Notes under the pieces: generated by a model | Seen by the model: only the letters and a program-made list of their open reading frames with translations | What the model was told of the DNA's origin: nothing | Database searches by the model: none | DNA from: Chloroflexi bacterium RBG_16_60_22 | Lineage (GTDB): Bacteria > Chloroflexota > Dehalococcoidia > Dehalococcoidales > RBG-16-60-22 | DNA: 5,464 nucleotides | Reading direction: 5' to 3' | Assembly: GCA_001796935.1 (NCBI GenBank) | Contig: MGNX01000053.1 | Location: forward strand, 1 to 5,464 | In this document: positions 5,140-5,464 of the stretch, piece after piece | Layout of the letters: each line of letters begins with the position of its first letter | Position numbering within the stretch: the first letter of the stretch is position 1 | Translations under genes and position numbers: made by a program

Positions 5140-5464
5140 GTGGCTGATAGCGCCATAACTTACACGAAGAAAAAACACGTCGCGCGGATTATCCTCAACC
5201 GCCGGGAGGCCGGCAACGCCTTTGACCCCGTGACGGCGCAGGAATTGGAGGAAGTCTGCTGGCGGATAGGTCAGGAAAAAGACATTTACGTGGTGACGCT
5301 GACCGGGGCCGGGGACGTATTTTGTAATGGGGGGGAAGCGGGGGAATACCACCCGGCCGGGGCTATCGCTGCCATCGACCGGCCGGTCATCGCCGCCGTC
5401 AACGGCGATGCCCTGGGGCCGGGGCTGGAGCTGGCGCTGGCCGCCGATATCCGGATTGCCTCCA
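5140..5464 (+). CDS. Enoyl-CoA hydratase/isomerase (crotonase) family protein, 3' end beyond the window
   Basis: From GTG at 5140 the frame stays open to the window end, giving 108 complete residues. Crotonase-fold enzymes act on acyl-CoA thioesters, mostly in beta-oxidation or aromatic and carboxylic acid breakdown. Family landmarks are visible: VARIILNRREAGNAF (14-28), the first oxyanion-hole strand TGAGDVFCNGGE (55-66), and RPVIAAVNGDALGPGLELAL (81-100) followed by ADIRIAS. E97 aligns with the catalytic Glu144 of rat enoyl-CoA hydratase. The second glutamate (Glu164) lies outside the window. Two oddities are a Pro at 94, where a glycine normally gives an oxyanion-hole amide, and a linker about 14 residues shorter than usual between the two motifs. 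The gene diverges from cca and has its own promoter and Shine-Dalgarno. The family is firm; the substrate is unknown, and a non-hydratase member of the family is possible. Confidence 0.9.
   Translation, partial: MADSAITYTKKKHVARIILNRREAGNAFDPVTAQELEEVCWRIGQEKDIYVVTLTGAGDVFCNGGEAGEYHPAGAIAAIDRPVIAAVNGDALGPGLELALAADIRIAS

Noticed and set aside
4953..5156. Minus-strand open frame of 67 codons through the palindromic repeat
   Set aside because: It runs through the repeat and both promoter regions, lacks a ribosome site and has no protein-like features.
5104..5352. Minus-strand open frame of 82 codons at the right end
   Set aside because: It is antisense to the crotonase-family gene, whose motifs are clear on the plus strand.

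Overview
The window is GC-rich, with strongly G/C-ending codons, and reads as ordinary bacterial chromosome. A separate-gene SecD/SecF pair, a class II tRNA nucleotidyltransferase with an HD domain, and a palindromic repeat of the GTCATTGCGAG...CTCGCAATGAC type would fit a Dehalococcoidia-like member of the Chloroflexota. That placement is inference from general resemblance; no rRNA or marker phylogeny is available here.

Layout. Most of the window (53-4936) is one minus-strand gene block, transcribed right to left in the order tRNA nucleotidyltransferase (cca-like), secD, secF, cation diffusion facilitator (CDF). The genes are packed tightly: cca and secD overlap by 14 nt, secD and secF share an ATGA stop/start, and only 15 nt separate secF from the CDF gene. 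This strongly suggests one polycistronic transcript. A near-consensus sigma-70 promoter lies just before the first ATG of cca and would give a leaderless or nearly leaderless mRNA.

At the left edge, positions 1-56 read as the last codons of a plus-strand gene that converges on the CDF gene, with the two stop codons interleaved. At the right edge, the 203-nt region 4937-5139 divides the block from a divergent plus-strand gene. It holds the cca promoter, a 76-bp imperfect palindrome, a second sigma-70-like promoter, and a strong Shine-Dalgarno. The divergent gene starts with GTG at 5140, is cut by the window end, and encodes an enoyl-CoA hydratase/isomerase (crotonase) family protein.

How the genes work together. 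SecD and SecF form the proton-driven accessory complex of the Sec translocase. The cca product would mature or repair tRNA 3' ends. The CDF protein would export a divalent metal, most likely zinc. Their grouping looks like a housekeeping operon rather than one pathway. I do not see a new defence, mobile or biosynthetic system. The points worth checking are residue-level departures in SecF, the nucleotidyltransferase and the crotonase, a Cys-rich tail on the CDF protein, the leaderless start, and the palindromic repeat next to the cca promoter.
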